This document shows positions 23,131 through 35,986 of a stretch of DNA of 64,000 bases, piece by piece. The DNA is from Pisaster brevispinus. Lineage: Eukaryota; Echinodermata; Asteroidea; Forcipulatida; Asteriidae. The translations under genes and the position numbers were made by a program. Location of the stretch: the NCBI GenBank assembly GCA_023634235.1, contig JAMKCF010000006.1, forward strand, positions 5,115,421-5,179,420, read 5' to 3'. The notes beneath the pieces were generated by a model. That model did no database searches. It was not told where the DNA came from and worked only from the letters and a program-made list of their open reading frames with translations. Numbering within the stretch: position 1 is the stretch's first letter; each line of letters begins with the position of its first letter.

Positions 23131-24237
23131 TCAGTAGACATGTGGGACGACAGTTGGGGCGAGACAGACTCCTGCAACTATGAAACACCACACAATGAGC
23201 CCCACAGAAGAGTGTGCAGCAACTGAAGGAGAGATTGCTGATGAAGGAGTTCCAGAGTCCTGTGTAGAAATCAGCAGCACTGACCAAGAGCTGCTCTGAC
23301 TACAATTAGGTTGGTACTCCACCTCACATTTCACTTCAGTTCCGTTGTCGGCTACAGCTTCAAGTAATTCAAACTGATCAGTCTCTCCATCAAAAGCTTG
23401 TGGTGGTTGGTCATTGGAGCGAACAAACCATTTGTAGGAAGTAGGCAAAGCACTAGTGTCACAGTGGAAAATATAAGGCCCACCACTTTCCACTAACTTC
23501 ATTACTAGAGGTGATATAAACACAGGTAACTTAAAGGGACCTACTTCACACTGCGAAACACTACAATTTCCCTCGGCACGGCATGTAAACTTCTCACAGT
23601 TGTGAGACTTTCTGAGATCATGTGTCACATTGTGAAAGTTGCCTTGAGTTGAAGTCTGTTCCTTGTTGCTGGACACCAAAGTTTCATCGTTGGAGGAGAA
23701 CCAGGTGAGCGTAGTCTGACTACCCTTTGGTTGTTTACAACTTAAAAACAATTGGTCAGCCTCTTCAAGGACGCTACACTGTGGATAATTATCGTTCTGT
23801 GGTGGACATGTGGGAGATGGTGCTTTTGGTGCTTTTATATGTAACAGCGCCTCTTTAGATTCCTCAGGGTTTACATTAAAAAAACTGCAATAATATGTCC
23901 CTTCATCTGACGAGGTAACATTAGAGATGTTCAACTGATATAAATGTGAAGCACTGTTCCAACTTACACTTGCATGTTCAGGCAGTGCAGGTTGTTTATT
24001 TTCACAGGTACTTAACATGTTTTTTTCGGAGGGTTCAAGTTCAGACTTAAATTGCCAAGCGATCCATGAATCTTCAGTGCACTGAATGTCTACAGTAGTG
24101 GAGCAATTAAACAAGACACTGCTTCCCTCCTCTACAGTCTGATCTTGGGGATGCAGACTCCATTCACCAGACGCTAACCCATGAGACAAACACAGTCCCA
24201 GCATCACCATACAAACAATCATCACAGATGCACCCAT
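23131..24237 (-). CDS. Three-Ig receptor B, hydrophobic C-terminus, no signalling tail
   Basis: A 368-residue single-exon paralogue of receptor A with the same architecture: signal peptide, V-like domain 1 with the Cx7C extra cysteine (FNCSTTVDIQC), two further Ig domains, a SPSVAAHSS spacer and the C-terminal hydrophobic segment VGLIVWCFIVAGVCLAP. Compared with A it gains LVSSNK in domain 2 and has an in-frame 30-base deletion in domain 3 that removes GKSLRVNAPS. The deletion is flanked by CAG microhomology. Compared with receptor C, every one of about 17 amino-acid differences lies in the first 143 residues, and the remaining 225 residues are identical. It probably acts at the cell surface as a GPI-linked or tail-less binding protein. 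Its 5' flank is close to that of A. Confidence 0.86.
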   Translation of the reverse strand: MGASVMIVCMVMLGLCLSHGLASGEWSLHPQDQTVEEGSSVLFNCSTTVDIQCTEDSWIAWQFKSELEPSEKNMLSTCENKQPALPEHASVSWNSASHLYQLNISNVTSSDEGTYYCSFFNVNPEESKEALLHIKAPKAPSPTCPPQNDNYPQCSVLEEADQLFLSCKQPKGSQTTLTWFSSNDETLVSSNKEQTSTQGNFHNVTHDLRKSHNCEKFTCRAEGNCSVSQCEVGPFKLPVFISPLVMKLVESGGPYIFHCDTSALPTSYKWFVRSNDQPPQAFDGETDQFELLEAVADNGTEVKCEVEYQPNCSQSSSWSVLLISTQDSGTPSSAISPSVAAHSSVGLIVWCFIVAGVCLAPTVVPHVY

Positions 24238-25992
24238 TCTTCACACTTCAGATTAACGCTTCGGCAATGTCGACTTGATCATCCGGATCAAAAGAAAGCA
24301 ATGACTTCTACTTCAGGGTGTCTCAATGTCTATAAAGTTTCCCTGTCACTTAGTTTGCAAATAACCAAATGAAAAGACCCCTTGTCAAAACAAAAGTCCT
24401 TTTACATGCCAGACAGGAAGTACCAGTTCCTTGATGAGATACTGAAAGCAATGGATTTAAAACATACTTTTACACAAAACTGTTTTCAATTTTCAGCCCT
24501 GAACTTATTTTAAAGCCTTGTATATACAAGCAATGACCTTAATAAAAATCAAGCCAAAAAAGGAGTTACATAGCTCCTTAGCTCTGCACACTAAACTGAA
24601 CTCTAAGATTCCATATCTTGCCGACAGCTAAACAATGATATACTAGACTTAGAATTTTTGTTTATTACAAAAATACGGTGTTCGGTGGAACGTTACATGA
24701 TGACGTAGTTCAAAAACATTGAACATAAAAAGATGAATTTTTATACAATGTGTTGTTTTTTATAGTTAAACTTGTACCACACTTTGTAACAACTCCCGTT
24801 TCTTGACAAATGTTTATGTTTGTGTTACATTGGCATCAGGTTTTTTGGTTTTATTTTGCACCTCAAAGCCCTTTAAAAATTTCGCCCATCTGGCACGGGA
24901 TATTGTACATACAGATTGTGAAATGCCAGTTGTATTATATTATTTCAATTAATTATTTGTATTTTCCTGTTTAACCGGAAGTCAAGGTTAAATGGTTAAG
25001 TTGAATGTTGTGTATGTCGTTTCTTAAGTTTCTTAAGTTATTACTATCAATAAATAAAAATTCAAATGTGTTGTTGAGAAATTATTTTTCTTGTGTACCG
25101 CGTGTTTAATTTATCAATACCGTTCAGACGACGTATGGATTGTAACAATCCATTGTGTGATTAAGGAGTTATGCATTTTTCAAATATTACACGGACTACC
25201 ATTATTTGGATGTGCAATATACCATGAAATAGCGAGCGACGCCAAATGTATTCCTATAGGTGGCTTTACAGTTTCAATTAAAGATCGTACAGCGACAGCG
25301 CTAACAATCTTTGGTTTCAATACAGACATGTTAACTTAAAAACCACGCGCACAATGTACATGTGGCTGTATGGACGTGTAGTAGCGAGACCTTGACTACA
25401 CGTGCTCGTACACATGCGTGGCTGGTAGACACTTGCGCTTTGATGTCAAGTTTGAACCAAATGCAAAGATTAAAATGTTATTATTTCTGTGCAAAATTTA
25501 CGGCAGGATAACTCATCTATATCCTGATGCAAAATTCAGGTTAAAAGGTTGAATAGTTTTTGAGATATGAATTTTTCAAACTTTCAACTTCCGATTTTAA
25601 CCGGAAGTCAAGGTCAATGGGGTCATGTTGTGTGTAGCATTTGTTGACCTTTTAACGACCAATCCGATGATGTGTAGATTGTAAAAATCCAACATGTGGT
25701 TCATGAGTTATGATTTTTTACAAATAATAAACTTTGATTTAATGTAATTCAATACCCGATGACGTCATCATGACATCATTAAGCTTGTGTCGTCTTGATA
25801 CTAAGGTTCAACTGTCTGGTGAGTTTCAACTATCAGTTACTTGTAGCTTTTGTTAATCTTTATGCAAGATCATAGCATGAAGGTTTGTCATATGAAACTT
25901 CAACTTCCGGTTTTTACAGGAACTAAAGGTCAACTGGGGTCACACTCTGTAGAAGATATCTAGAATTGCCCAAAAGCTTTGAAATGGTGTAA

Positions 25993-26750
25993 GGCCATGA
26001 GAATGAAAATGATAGATTTGCGTCCACCGCCCGCTTGCTCTGAAAGCTACCGCCGAAAAATTTCATTATTTTCAAAAAAATTCATTTTTTTCACAAAAAG
26101 GACTCTGCATCACAAATTTTCAAGTTTCAAATCATCAAACAACGGTAAAAGGTTATATTTACGCATTTTATTAGTAGTATACAAGCAGGGTTCTCCACAG
26201 GGTGGACAATGTACAATAATAACATCTCTCATGATAGCGCGGGGTCGACTTAATTATTGAGTCTTTGAGACAAGGTTCCGTTCATCGACTAAAAATGTAG
26301 TCAGGATGCCCTGCGACACAGAGAAAAATGCACGCGAAATGCCGTTACGAAATAGCCGACCTCTGGGTACCCGTCGCTGCACACTATAAACGGTGGATTG
26401 TGCATGTGTACATGTACGTCGGGATTCTGTTGCCCGGGCGCTCCACGATTTTGTCCTGGCGCTACATTTTTTGAACGGGCGCATTTAGTATTTTGAGAAT
26501 TTTGAACGGACGTTTTTTTTTTAGTACGCATGGTATGTGAGACAGATGTAGGGAAATCTCAGGAGTTTGTGTACCCAATATGGCAAGATTACTAGCATTA
26601 ATAACTACATACACACTTGTTATTATTATTGCAATTACATCGTTGAAGAAGCTTACTACGAGAAAATAAGGAGTAATGAAAAATGAAAAAAAGCCTCATG
26701 TCATTTCAAAAATGCCCGGACGCAAATCTATAACTTTCATTCTCATGGCC
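25993..26750. mobile_element. Nested Harbinger-like TIR element, unit 1
   Basis: 758 bp with TIR GGCCATGAGAATGAAA..TTTCATTCTCATGGCC and TAA target duplications on both sides (25990-25992, 26751-26753). The arms extend to about 34 bp with mismatches. No transposase. Confidence 0.7.
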
Positions 26751-28889
26751 TAATGATTATTAATGTACCACGTTTCATTAATAAGATACACATTTTTGTA
26801 TGTGCAAACTTATACTTCCGGTTTGGACCGGAAGTGAAGGTCAAATGGGGTCACACATTGTAAACATTTGTAGAATCGTCTAAGGGTTTTAAAATCACGT
26901 CATTATATTAACAAAAACATTTAAGTAAATGAGATACGATTTTTTATTTACAAAATTTCAACTTCCGGTTTCGACCGGAAGTAAAGGTCAAATGGGGTCA
27001 CACTGTGTGTAAGAAGTGTTTAATACCTCAAGAGCTTTTATATGGTACAATTATCATGTATGTAGCATATATGGTTTTTTGGATATGATTATTTTAACGT
27101 AAAAAGTCAATTTAATGTAATGACGTCATCGATGACGTCATCATTCTAAAAATTGTTTTTTGTCATGTACACACTGTGGTCTAGGTAATTGGTAAGTTTC
27201 AAGTCGGTACAAGCTTTAGTTTTGGAGATAGCAAAATATTTTTTTTTTCGACCTCGTCTACGATTTTCGTTGTGACGTAGCTATGACGTCACGTATTATA
27301 TTTCTAGAATGCTCGTGAGCTAAACAAAATATTATTCATTGAAAGTTTTTTCATATTTTGCTTCACTTAGGCTCCAGAGCCCCAAATAACATAATTTGTA
27401 CCTTTAACTTCCGATTTCAACCGGAAGTCAAGGTCAAATGGGGTCATGTTGTGTGTAGCATTTGTTGACCTTTTAACGACCAATCCGATGTTGTGTAGAT
27501 TGTAAAAATCCAACATGTGGTTCATGAGTTATGATTTTTTACAAATATTAAACTTTGATTTAATGTAATTCAATACCCGATGACGTCATCATGACATCAT
27601 CATGTTTGTGGCGTTTTGATGATAATGTTCAATTGCCTTATGAGTTTCAATGTTCAAATCAATTTCAATTTTGAGTTATGACAAAAATTTGAATTTTTTT
27701 ACAAAAAAACACAAAGGCAGACTTTGACCTTCCGTTAAGACCGGAAGTGAAGGTCATACGATTTTGGCGTTAACTTTTCAAATGTTGCCCCAATCTTGAT
27801 CTATCATATGCCCAATTATGAGTTTCATAGCTTTCAAATTCACGAAGATACAGCACAAAGCAAATGGTCTGTTTTCAACATTAAAAACCTTGTCATGACG
27901 TCATCAATGTCGTCATCATTCCAAAAAAGTGGCGGTTTCATCTACTCACTATTGCCTATGTACACAGTAAGTTTTAAGTTTGTACGAGCTGTACTTTTGT
28001 TTAAAATTGCTGGAGAAGGTTCGGAGGGAAAGAAGAACACGAGGAACTAGACTTAGAATTTTTGTTTATTACAAAAATACGGTGTTCGGTGGAACGTTAC
28101 ATGATGACGTAGTTCAAAAACATTGAACATAAAAAGATGAATTTGTATACAATGTGTTGTTTTTTATAGTTAAACTTGTAACACACTTTGTAACAACTCC
28201 CGTTTCTTGACAAATGTTTATGTTTGTATTACATTGGCATCAGGTTTTTTGGTTTTATTTTGCACCTCAAAGCCCTTGAAAAGTTTCGCCCATCTGGCAC
28301 GGGATATTGTACATACAGATTGTGCAGACTTGCGCTTTGATGTCAAGTTTGAACCAAATGCAAAGATTAAAATGTTATTATTTCTGTGCAAAATTTACGG
28401 CAGGATAACTCATCTATATCCTGATGCAAAATTCAGGTTAAAAGGTTGAATAGTTTTTGAGATATGAATATTTCAATTTTTCAACTTCCGATTTTAACCG
28501 GAAGTCAAGGTCAATGGGGTCATGTTGTGTGTAGCATTTGTTGACCTTTTAACGACCAATCCGATGATGTGTAGATTGTAAAAATCCAACATGTGGTTCA
28601 TGAGTTATGATTTTTTACAAATAATAAACTTTGATTTAATGTAATTCAATACCCGATGACGTCATAATGACATCATTAAGCTTGTGTCGTCTTGATACTA
28701 AGGTTCAACTGTCTGGTGAGTTTCAACTATCAGTTACTTGTAGCTTTTGTTAATCTTGATGCAAGATCATAGCATGAAGGTTTGTCATATGAAACTTCAA
28801 CTTCCGGTTTTGACAGGAACTAAAGGTCAACTGGGGTCACACTCTGTAGAAGATATCTAGAATTGCCCAAAATCTTTGAAATGGTGTAA

Positions 28890-29648
28890 GGCCATGAGAA
28901 TGAAAATGATAGATTTGCGTCCACCGCCCGCTTGCTCTGAAAGCTACCGCCGAAAAAATCTCATTATTTTCAAAAAAATTCATTTTTTTCACAAAAAGGA
29001 CTCTGCATCACAAATTTTCAAGTTTCAAATCATCAAACAACGGTAAAAGGTTATATTTACGCATTTTATTAGTAGTATACAAGCAGGGTTCTCTACAGGG
29101 TGGACAATGTACAATAATAACATCTCTCATGATAGCGCGGGGTCGACTTAATTATTGAGTCTTTGAGACAAGGTTCCGTTCATCGACTAAAAATGTAGTC
29201 AGGATGCCCTGCGACACAGAGAAAAATGCACGCGAAATGCCGTTACGAAATAGCCGACCTCTGGGTACCCGTCGCTGCACACTATTAACGGTGGATTGTG
29301 CATGTGTACATGTACGTCGGGATTCTGTTGCCCGGGCGCTCGACGATTTTGTCCTGGCGCTACATTTTTTGAACGGGCGCATTTGGTATTTTGAGAATTT
29401 TGAACGGACGTTTTTTTGTTAGTACGCATGGTATGTGAGACAGATGTAGGGAAATCTCAGGAGTTTGTGTACCTAATATAGCAAGATCACTAGCATTAAT
29501 AACTACATACACACTTGTTATTATTATTGCAATTACATCGTTGAAGAAGCTTACTACGAGAAAATAATGAGTAATGAAAAATGAAAAAAAGCCTCATGTC
29601 ATTTCAAAAATGCCCGGACGCAAATCTATAACTTTCATTCTCATGGCC
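28890..29648. mobile_element. Nested Harbinger-like TIR element, unit 2
   Basis: A near-identical copy of 25993-26750 with the same TAA duplication. It was amplified together with the surrounding unit rather than by a new insertion. Confidence 0.7.
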
Positions 29649-32641
29649 TAATGATTATTAATGTACCACGTTTCATTAATAAGATACACATTTTTGTATG
29701 TGCAAACTTATACTTCCGGTTTGGACCGGAAGTGAAGGTCAAATGGGGTCACACATTGTAAACATTTGTAGAATCGTCTAAGGGTTTTAAAATCACGTAA
29801 TTATATTAACAAAAACATTTAAGTAAATTAGATACGATTTTTTATTTACAAAATTTCAACTTCCGGTTTCGACCGGAAGTAAAGGTCAAATGGGGTCACA
29901 CTGTGTGTAAGAAGTGTTTAATACCTCAAGAGCTTTTATATGGCACAATTATCATGTATGTAGCATATATGGTTTTTGAGATATGATTATTTTAACATAA
30001 AACTTCAATTTAACGTAATGACGTCATCGATGACGTCATCATTCCAAAAATTGTTTTTTGTCATGTACACACTGTGTTCTAGGTAATTGGTAAGTTTCAA
30101 GTTGGTACAAGCTTTAGTTTTGGAGATAGCAAAATAAAAAAAAATTCGACCTCGTCTACGATTTTCGTTGTGACGTAGCTATGACGTCACGTATTATATT
30201 TCTAGAATGCTCGTGAGCTAAACAAAATATTATTCATTGAAAGTTTTTTTCATATTTTGCTTCACTTAGGCTCCAGAGCCCCAAATAACATAATTTGTAC
30301 CTTTAACTTCCGATTTCAACCGGAAGTCAAGGTCAAATGGGGTCATGTTGTGTGTAGCATTTGTTGACCTTTTAACGACCAATCCGATGATGTACAGATT
30401 GTAAAAATCCAACATGTGGTTCATGAGTTATGATTTTTTACAAATATTAAACTTTGATTTAATGTAATTCAATACCCGATGACGTCATCATGACATCATC
30501 ATGTTTGTGGCCTCTTGATGATAATGTCCAATTGCCTTATGAGTTTCAATGTTCAAATCAATTTCAATTTTGAGTTATGACAAAAATTTGAATTTTGTTA
30601 CGAAAAAACACAAAGGCAGACTTTGACCTTCCGTTAAGACCGCAAGTGAAGGTCATACGATTTTTGCGTTAACTTTTCAAATGTTTTCCTAATCTTGATC
30701 TATCATATGCCCAATTTTGAGTTTCATAGCTTTCAAATTCACGAAGATACAGCACAAAGCAAATGGTCTGTTTTCAACATTAAAAACGTTGTCATGACTT
30801 CATCAATGTCGTCATCATTCCAAAAAAGTGGCGGTTTCATCTACTCACTATTGCCTATGTACACAGTAAGTTTTAAGTTTGTACAAGCTTTACTTTTGTT
30901 TAAAATTGCTGGAGAAGGTTCGGAGGGAAAGAAGAACACGAGGAAAAAAACTAGACTTAGAATTTTTGTTTATTACAAAAATACGGTGTTCGGTGGAACG
31001 TTACATGATGACGTAGTTCAAAAACATTGAACATAAAAAGATGAATTTTTATACAATGTGTTGTTTTGTATAGTTAAACTTGTACCACACTTTGTAACAA
31101 CTCCCGTTTCTTGACAAATGTTTATTTGTGTTACATTGGCATCAGGTTTTTTGTTTTATTTTGCACCTCAAAGCCCTTTAAAAATTTCGCCCATCTGGCA
31201 CGGGATATTGTACATACAGATTTTGCAATGCCAGTTGTATTATGTTATTTCAATTAATTATTTGTATTTTCCTGTTTAACCGGAAGTCAAGGTTAAATGG
31301 TTAAGTTGAATGTTGTGTATGTCGTTTCTTAAGTTTCTTAAGTTATTACTATCAATAAATAAAAATTCAAATGTGTTGTTGAGAAATAATTTTTCTTGTG
31401 TACCGCGTGTTTAATTTATCAATACCGTTCAGACGACGTATGGATTGTAACAATCCATTGTGTGGTTAAGGAGTTATGAATTTTTCAAATATTACACGGA
31501 CTACCATTATTTGGATGTGCAATATACAATGAAATAGCGAGCGACGCCAAAAGTATTCCTATAGGTGGCTTTACAGTTTCAATCAAAGATCGTATAGCGC
31601 CGTAGGCGGTAACGATCTTTGGTTTCAATACAGACATGTTAACTTAAACTACGCGCGCAATGTACATGTGGCTGTATGGACGTGTAGCAAGACCTTGACT
31701 ACACGTGCTCGTACACGTGCGTGGCTGGTACAGGTTTGACATACATTGTATTTACGTGTAGGCCTACGCTACCGTGCGTTGTCGTACAAGGTCGTTCAAC
31801 AGACACTTGAGCTTTGACGCCCAGTTTTGACCGGATGCAAAGATTAAATAGCTATAATCTCTGTGCAAAAGTTCGGCACAATTACTCATCTATAGCCTGA
31901 TGCAAAATTCATGTTAAAATATGACGTAGTTTTTTAGATATGAATTTTGTGAAATTTTCAATTTCCGGTTTGAACCGGAAGTCAAGGTCAAATGGGGTCA
32001 TGTTGTGTGTAGCGTTTGTTGACCTTTTAACGACCAATCCGATGATGTGTAGATTGTAAAAATCTGACATGTGGTTCATGAGTTATGATTTTTTACAAAT
32101 ATTAAACATTGATTTAATGTAATTCAATACCCGATGACGTCATCATGACATCATCATGTTTGTAGCGTGTTGATGGTAATGTTTAATTGCCTTATGAGTT
32201 TCAATGTTCAAATCAATTTCAAATTTGAGTTACGACAAAAACTTGATTTTTTAAACGAAAAAACACAAACGCAGACTTTGACCTTCCGTTAAGACCGGAA
32301 GTGAAGGTCATGCGATTTTTGCGTTAACTTTTCAAATGTTGCCCCAATCTTGATGTATCAGATGCCCAATTATGAGTTGCATAGCTTTTAAATTCACGAA
32401 GATACAGCACAAAGCAAATGGTCTGTTTTCAACATTAAAACCCTTGTCATGACGTCATCAATGTCGTCATCATTCTAAAAAAGTGGCGGTTTCAGCTACT
32501 CACTATTGCCTATGTACACAGTAAGTTTTAAGTTTGTACAAGCTTTACTTTTGTTTAAAATTGCTGGAGAAGGTTCGGAGAGAAAGAAGAACACGAGGAA
32601 AAAAAAACAAAAAAAAAAAAAACATAACAATAACAATAGTT

Positions 32642-32770
32642 GTTCGGCTGTTAGCCGAACACCTAAAAAAACAGAACAATAACAATAGTTGTTCGGCTGT
32701 TAGCCGAACACCTAAAAAAAAAAAAACAGAACAATAACAATAGTTGTTCGGCTGTTAGCCGAACACCTAA
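32642..32770 (+). repeat. Triplicated hairpin terminus of the 8.1-kb element
   Basis: Three consecutive copies of GTTCGGC-TGTTA-GCCGAAC followed by ACCTAA, separated by A-rich AACAGAACAATAACAATA spacers of differing A length. Each copy can form a 7-bp stem with a 5-base loop. Confidence 0.85.
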
Positions 32771-33080
32771 TTAGCCTTGTTTGGGACAAACTCGCTGGGT
32801 GAGAAGTTACATTGCAGATTGTCATCTAGCTGTGGTCGACATGTTGGTGTGGTGATCGTACTATTAAGTCTAGGTGGTGACTTGAATGATTTGATGACGT
32901 CAAGATGTGCATAATCAAAGTTTTGATTTACATTTAGTTAGCAATAAGTAAACTCCGTTACTGTCAGACATTACATTCAGAAGGTGTAAAAAATATCCTG
33001 AACTTGTCCAGTTGACCGTGAACGAGGGATTGCACCCAGTGGGTTTGTAACAATGACCTCAACCACTCAGGCCAACATAA
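32771..33080 (-). pseudogene. Relic of Ig receptor domain 1-2 junction (copy 2)
   Basis: A paralogue of the relic at 19826-20132 with the same scrambled F-strand and the same break points, so it was broken before the segment duplicated. It lies immediately against the right end of the 8.1-kb element. Confidence 0.75.
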
Positions 33081-34225
33081 TAATATATAATTGATCATTG
33101 ATTAATAATTGATCGCTAGTGATTGCATCAATCAAACTACATGCAAGCAAATGGAATGATAGGGTCCTCTACAAATACAACTTATTTTTATATTTCTACA
33201 TTATTTATATTTATTTGGCAGACTGGCACTGATGAACCTCTTCTAAAATCATTGAGCTCTTAAGATAACAATGCGTCTTTTTTTAAAGACTTATAAATTT
33301 AGCACTTCGCACTTCTAATGATAAAACTAGAAGCTCAGTACCCGGATCTAAGATAACGTGTCAAAATTCACCAACCTGTAAGTATGCGTGCTTACACGTC
33401 CAAGCTTTGTTTACTCGCGGTACTGGCTGCATGTACAAATGCGGTCTGGCGCGCCAATGTGGTGATCGCAAGAGAGCTAGGTGGTGGAATGTTTGTCTGA
33501 CATACAGGTATTTGGAGCAAAAGTTACATCATTATTCTTCATTTGATTGGCATCTAGTCATGCAAGTGTTAAAACTACTGTACCATCAAAAGGTAGGTTA
33601 ACCTACATGTACTGTACTGCTGTGTACATTCAAAAGCTTACACAATAATGTAAAGTGAGCAGGCAAAATTGTCTTTATCATACATTTTATGGATACAATA
33701 AAAACCTTACGATAATGTTATTGTTAAACTTATTCAGGGGTAAGAGTCACAGCTGACTGAAATGACTGAAACCATGCCCCAAATTTGAGGGGTTGCAGTT
33801 CAAAGATTAAATTTCCACCTTTTGGTAATCCCTGAAGTTCGATTTCAATGAGCTTTTGAAAACAGTATCCCCATCACAAAAGAAGTAAGCAGTAAAAAGA
33901 GCTGGACTCGAGCCAAGATTGATCTTAGCTGTAAATAAATCTTAATTGCTAAGCAAAGTTAGAGGTCACAATACAAATCACCAACAGCATTACTGACAAC
34001 TCATCTTTAGATGAATCTTACTGCATGATTTGTGAAATTGGCCTCAAGAAATTGTATACGTATAATAATAACAGCAACTTTTTCACAAGGCAGACATAAA
34101 AAAGTCTACAATTTCTCAATCTTGCTTATTATATATTGTTGAAAGTAAAACGAGTAGGTTTTTGCAAACTGCTTATAACAACCAAAATGATCATGGAAAT
34201 TGTAAAGGCACTAATTATTTATTAA

Positions 34226-34704
34226 CCCTAACCATGCTAAATGCAACAATATGCACCAAATGGTAATAGTTGTTGTGATCTGTTGCATTTGGCAGTCAAC
34301 TCAGATGTCATTTTTTGACTGAATTTGTTGCATTCAGCAGTGAAGTGACTTCATATAGGTTTGGGTGCTTCTATTGTATCTGAACAACTTATAATGGGTA
34401 TTTCAAAATATTTTTTATGGGAAAAGTATTGAGAAGTATGATGTAATATTAGGTAAGAATCATAATTCAAATCATATTCAAAAGACTGTATAATAACAGT
34501 TAAACATTACACTTATGTGCATACTGTTGCATTTAGCAGGGCAAACACCATTGCTCAGTCCTATCTAACACAAACAACATGCCTGCACAATGCAACAAAA
34601 TCCCTTGTTGCATTTTGTTGCATATGGCATGGTTCTCATTTCAACTGTGTTGCATTCTGTTGTATTTGGCAGGCTTTGTGGAGAGACCCTAATGGGGGTT
34701 AGGG
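34226..34704. mobile_element. piggyBac-like MITE, copy in unit C
   Basis: 479 bp, the same length as the unit B copy and almost the same sequence, with TTAA at 34222-34225 and 34705-34708. It was carried along by the segmental duplication. Confidence 0.88.
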
Positions 34705-35694
34705 TTAATGGATAGTTTCAATCAAAAAATTCTGTACCAGGTAGGTCTGGACCGCTCAACTAGGACACACCACAAATAATACTGTAATACCAGGGTTCTC
34801 CCCATGTACAAGCTAGCATATCGGGCCGATACGCGCAAATTGTGTGCCGATATGTGGCAAATTTCAGCCGATACACACACAAATATTATGTTTGTTTGTT
34901 TGTTTTTTCCTCAAAAAAATTGAGAGAAAATCATAAAGAGTGCTCCAGGTTGTACAGTAGGGTTTTTAAAACCAAGATAAACACCAAGTAGAAAACATTC
35001 CAAAGAAGTTGTTTCAATTTAGCGTGCTTCGGCCTAACATCAAAAATAGTGGTCCAGAATGCCCCACAATTTTGAAAAAACCTGGGGAGAACCCTAAATA
35101 CTGTTAGTGTTACAATTTATCAACTACATTATGTTAACTATCAAGTAATAAACAACAAGGGAAAGTGACTGGGTAAATTTAAAATAATTTGGGGTTGAAC
35201 AAAGAAAAATTGACAAGATCGGAACTTGAACCTGCAACCTCCGGCACATTAATCCAGATGCCGCAGGCTCCAGGGCCGCCATAGTCAGTTTTTCTTTATT
35301 CAAACCCGAGTTACAATATTTTATGTACAATATGTTTACGGCAATTACAGACCATTTATGTATGATTGTGCATATGCTGTACAGACTGACAGTTCGGAAA
35401 TCCACTGAAAATTTTAGACTCTTGACCCAAACCAACCCACCGATTGAAACCCTCTGCTGCACAGGTAATATTATTAAAACATGCTACTCTGAACAGGAGT
35501 AAATTAGTTATTGAAGCAGTTTGGGTATTTTAAACACATTTTTATGAGTAATTACAATTGAACCGATAATAATAGTAAAGAAAAAATGACATGTTTTTTG
35601 GTGATAGATCCATCTAGCACAGTGTTGCTGTCAAAATGTTCAAAAAGTGTTAAAAGAGACTTAAGTGCTTCAGACAAAGTTTGGTGACCACCCT

Positions 35695-35725
<31 letters not shown>

Positions 35726-35986
35726 AGCAATTCACTTTTGGGTTACGACCCATACATGTAGTTTGCCAACCATTATAGGCAAACTAATACAAAGGAAACT
35801 GGATATTATGGACAAAAGAATACAAATTATAATAACAATAACAGAAATCAGTTTGATTTTGTTGTTTCGTAATACATACATTTGTTTCACACATGCCCTC
35901 ACACGGTCCAAATTACTGCAAATTAAAACCACATACACAGGGCTATGACAGGGCTTATTCTTGGGAGTAGCACCCCTCTTCTGCAC

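Larger units (their letters stand above)
19823..24641. repeat. Duplicated segment, copy 1 (relic + flank + receptor B)
   Basis: The order is relic, 3' flank, piggyBac-like MITE, SINE, T run, receptor B and 5' flank. The same order recurs at 32771-37515 with an offset of about 12.86 kb over most of its length (for example MITE 21368 versus 34226). Over the MITE, the poly-T and domains 2-3 the two copies look almost identical by eye, indicating a recent duplication or conversion. The 8.1-kb element sits between them. Confidence 0.85.
24642..32770 (+). mobile_element. 8.1-kb composite noncoding element with tandem units and hairpin end
   Basis: It interrupts the host sequence AACAATGATAT/TTAGCC, which is continuous at 19811-19830 and 37507-37526. 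Three head-to-tail units each begin ACTAGACTTAGAATTTTTGT (24642, about 28049, about 30952), and each closes with GGTTCGGAGxGAAAGAAGAA followed by CACGAGG. The right end holds three copies of AGTTGTTCGGCTGTTAGCCG continued by AACACCTAA, with a 7-bp stem hairpin. Noncoding throughout. It contains about fifteen CTTCCGG..CCGGAAG palindromes, most followed by AAGGTCA, plus TGACGTCA pairs. Units 1 and 2 are nearly identical over 2.6 kb. Unit 3 lacks the nested Harbinger-like piece. Its class is undecided (Helitron-like hairpin end, or a tandemised non-autonomous element). Confidence 0.75.
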
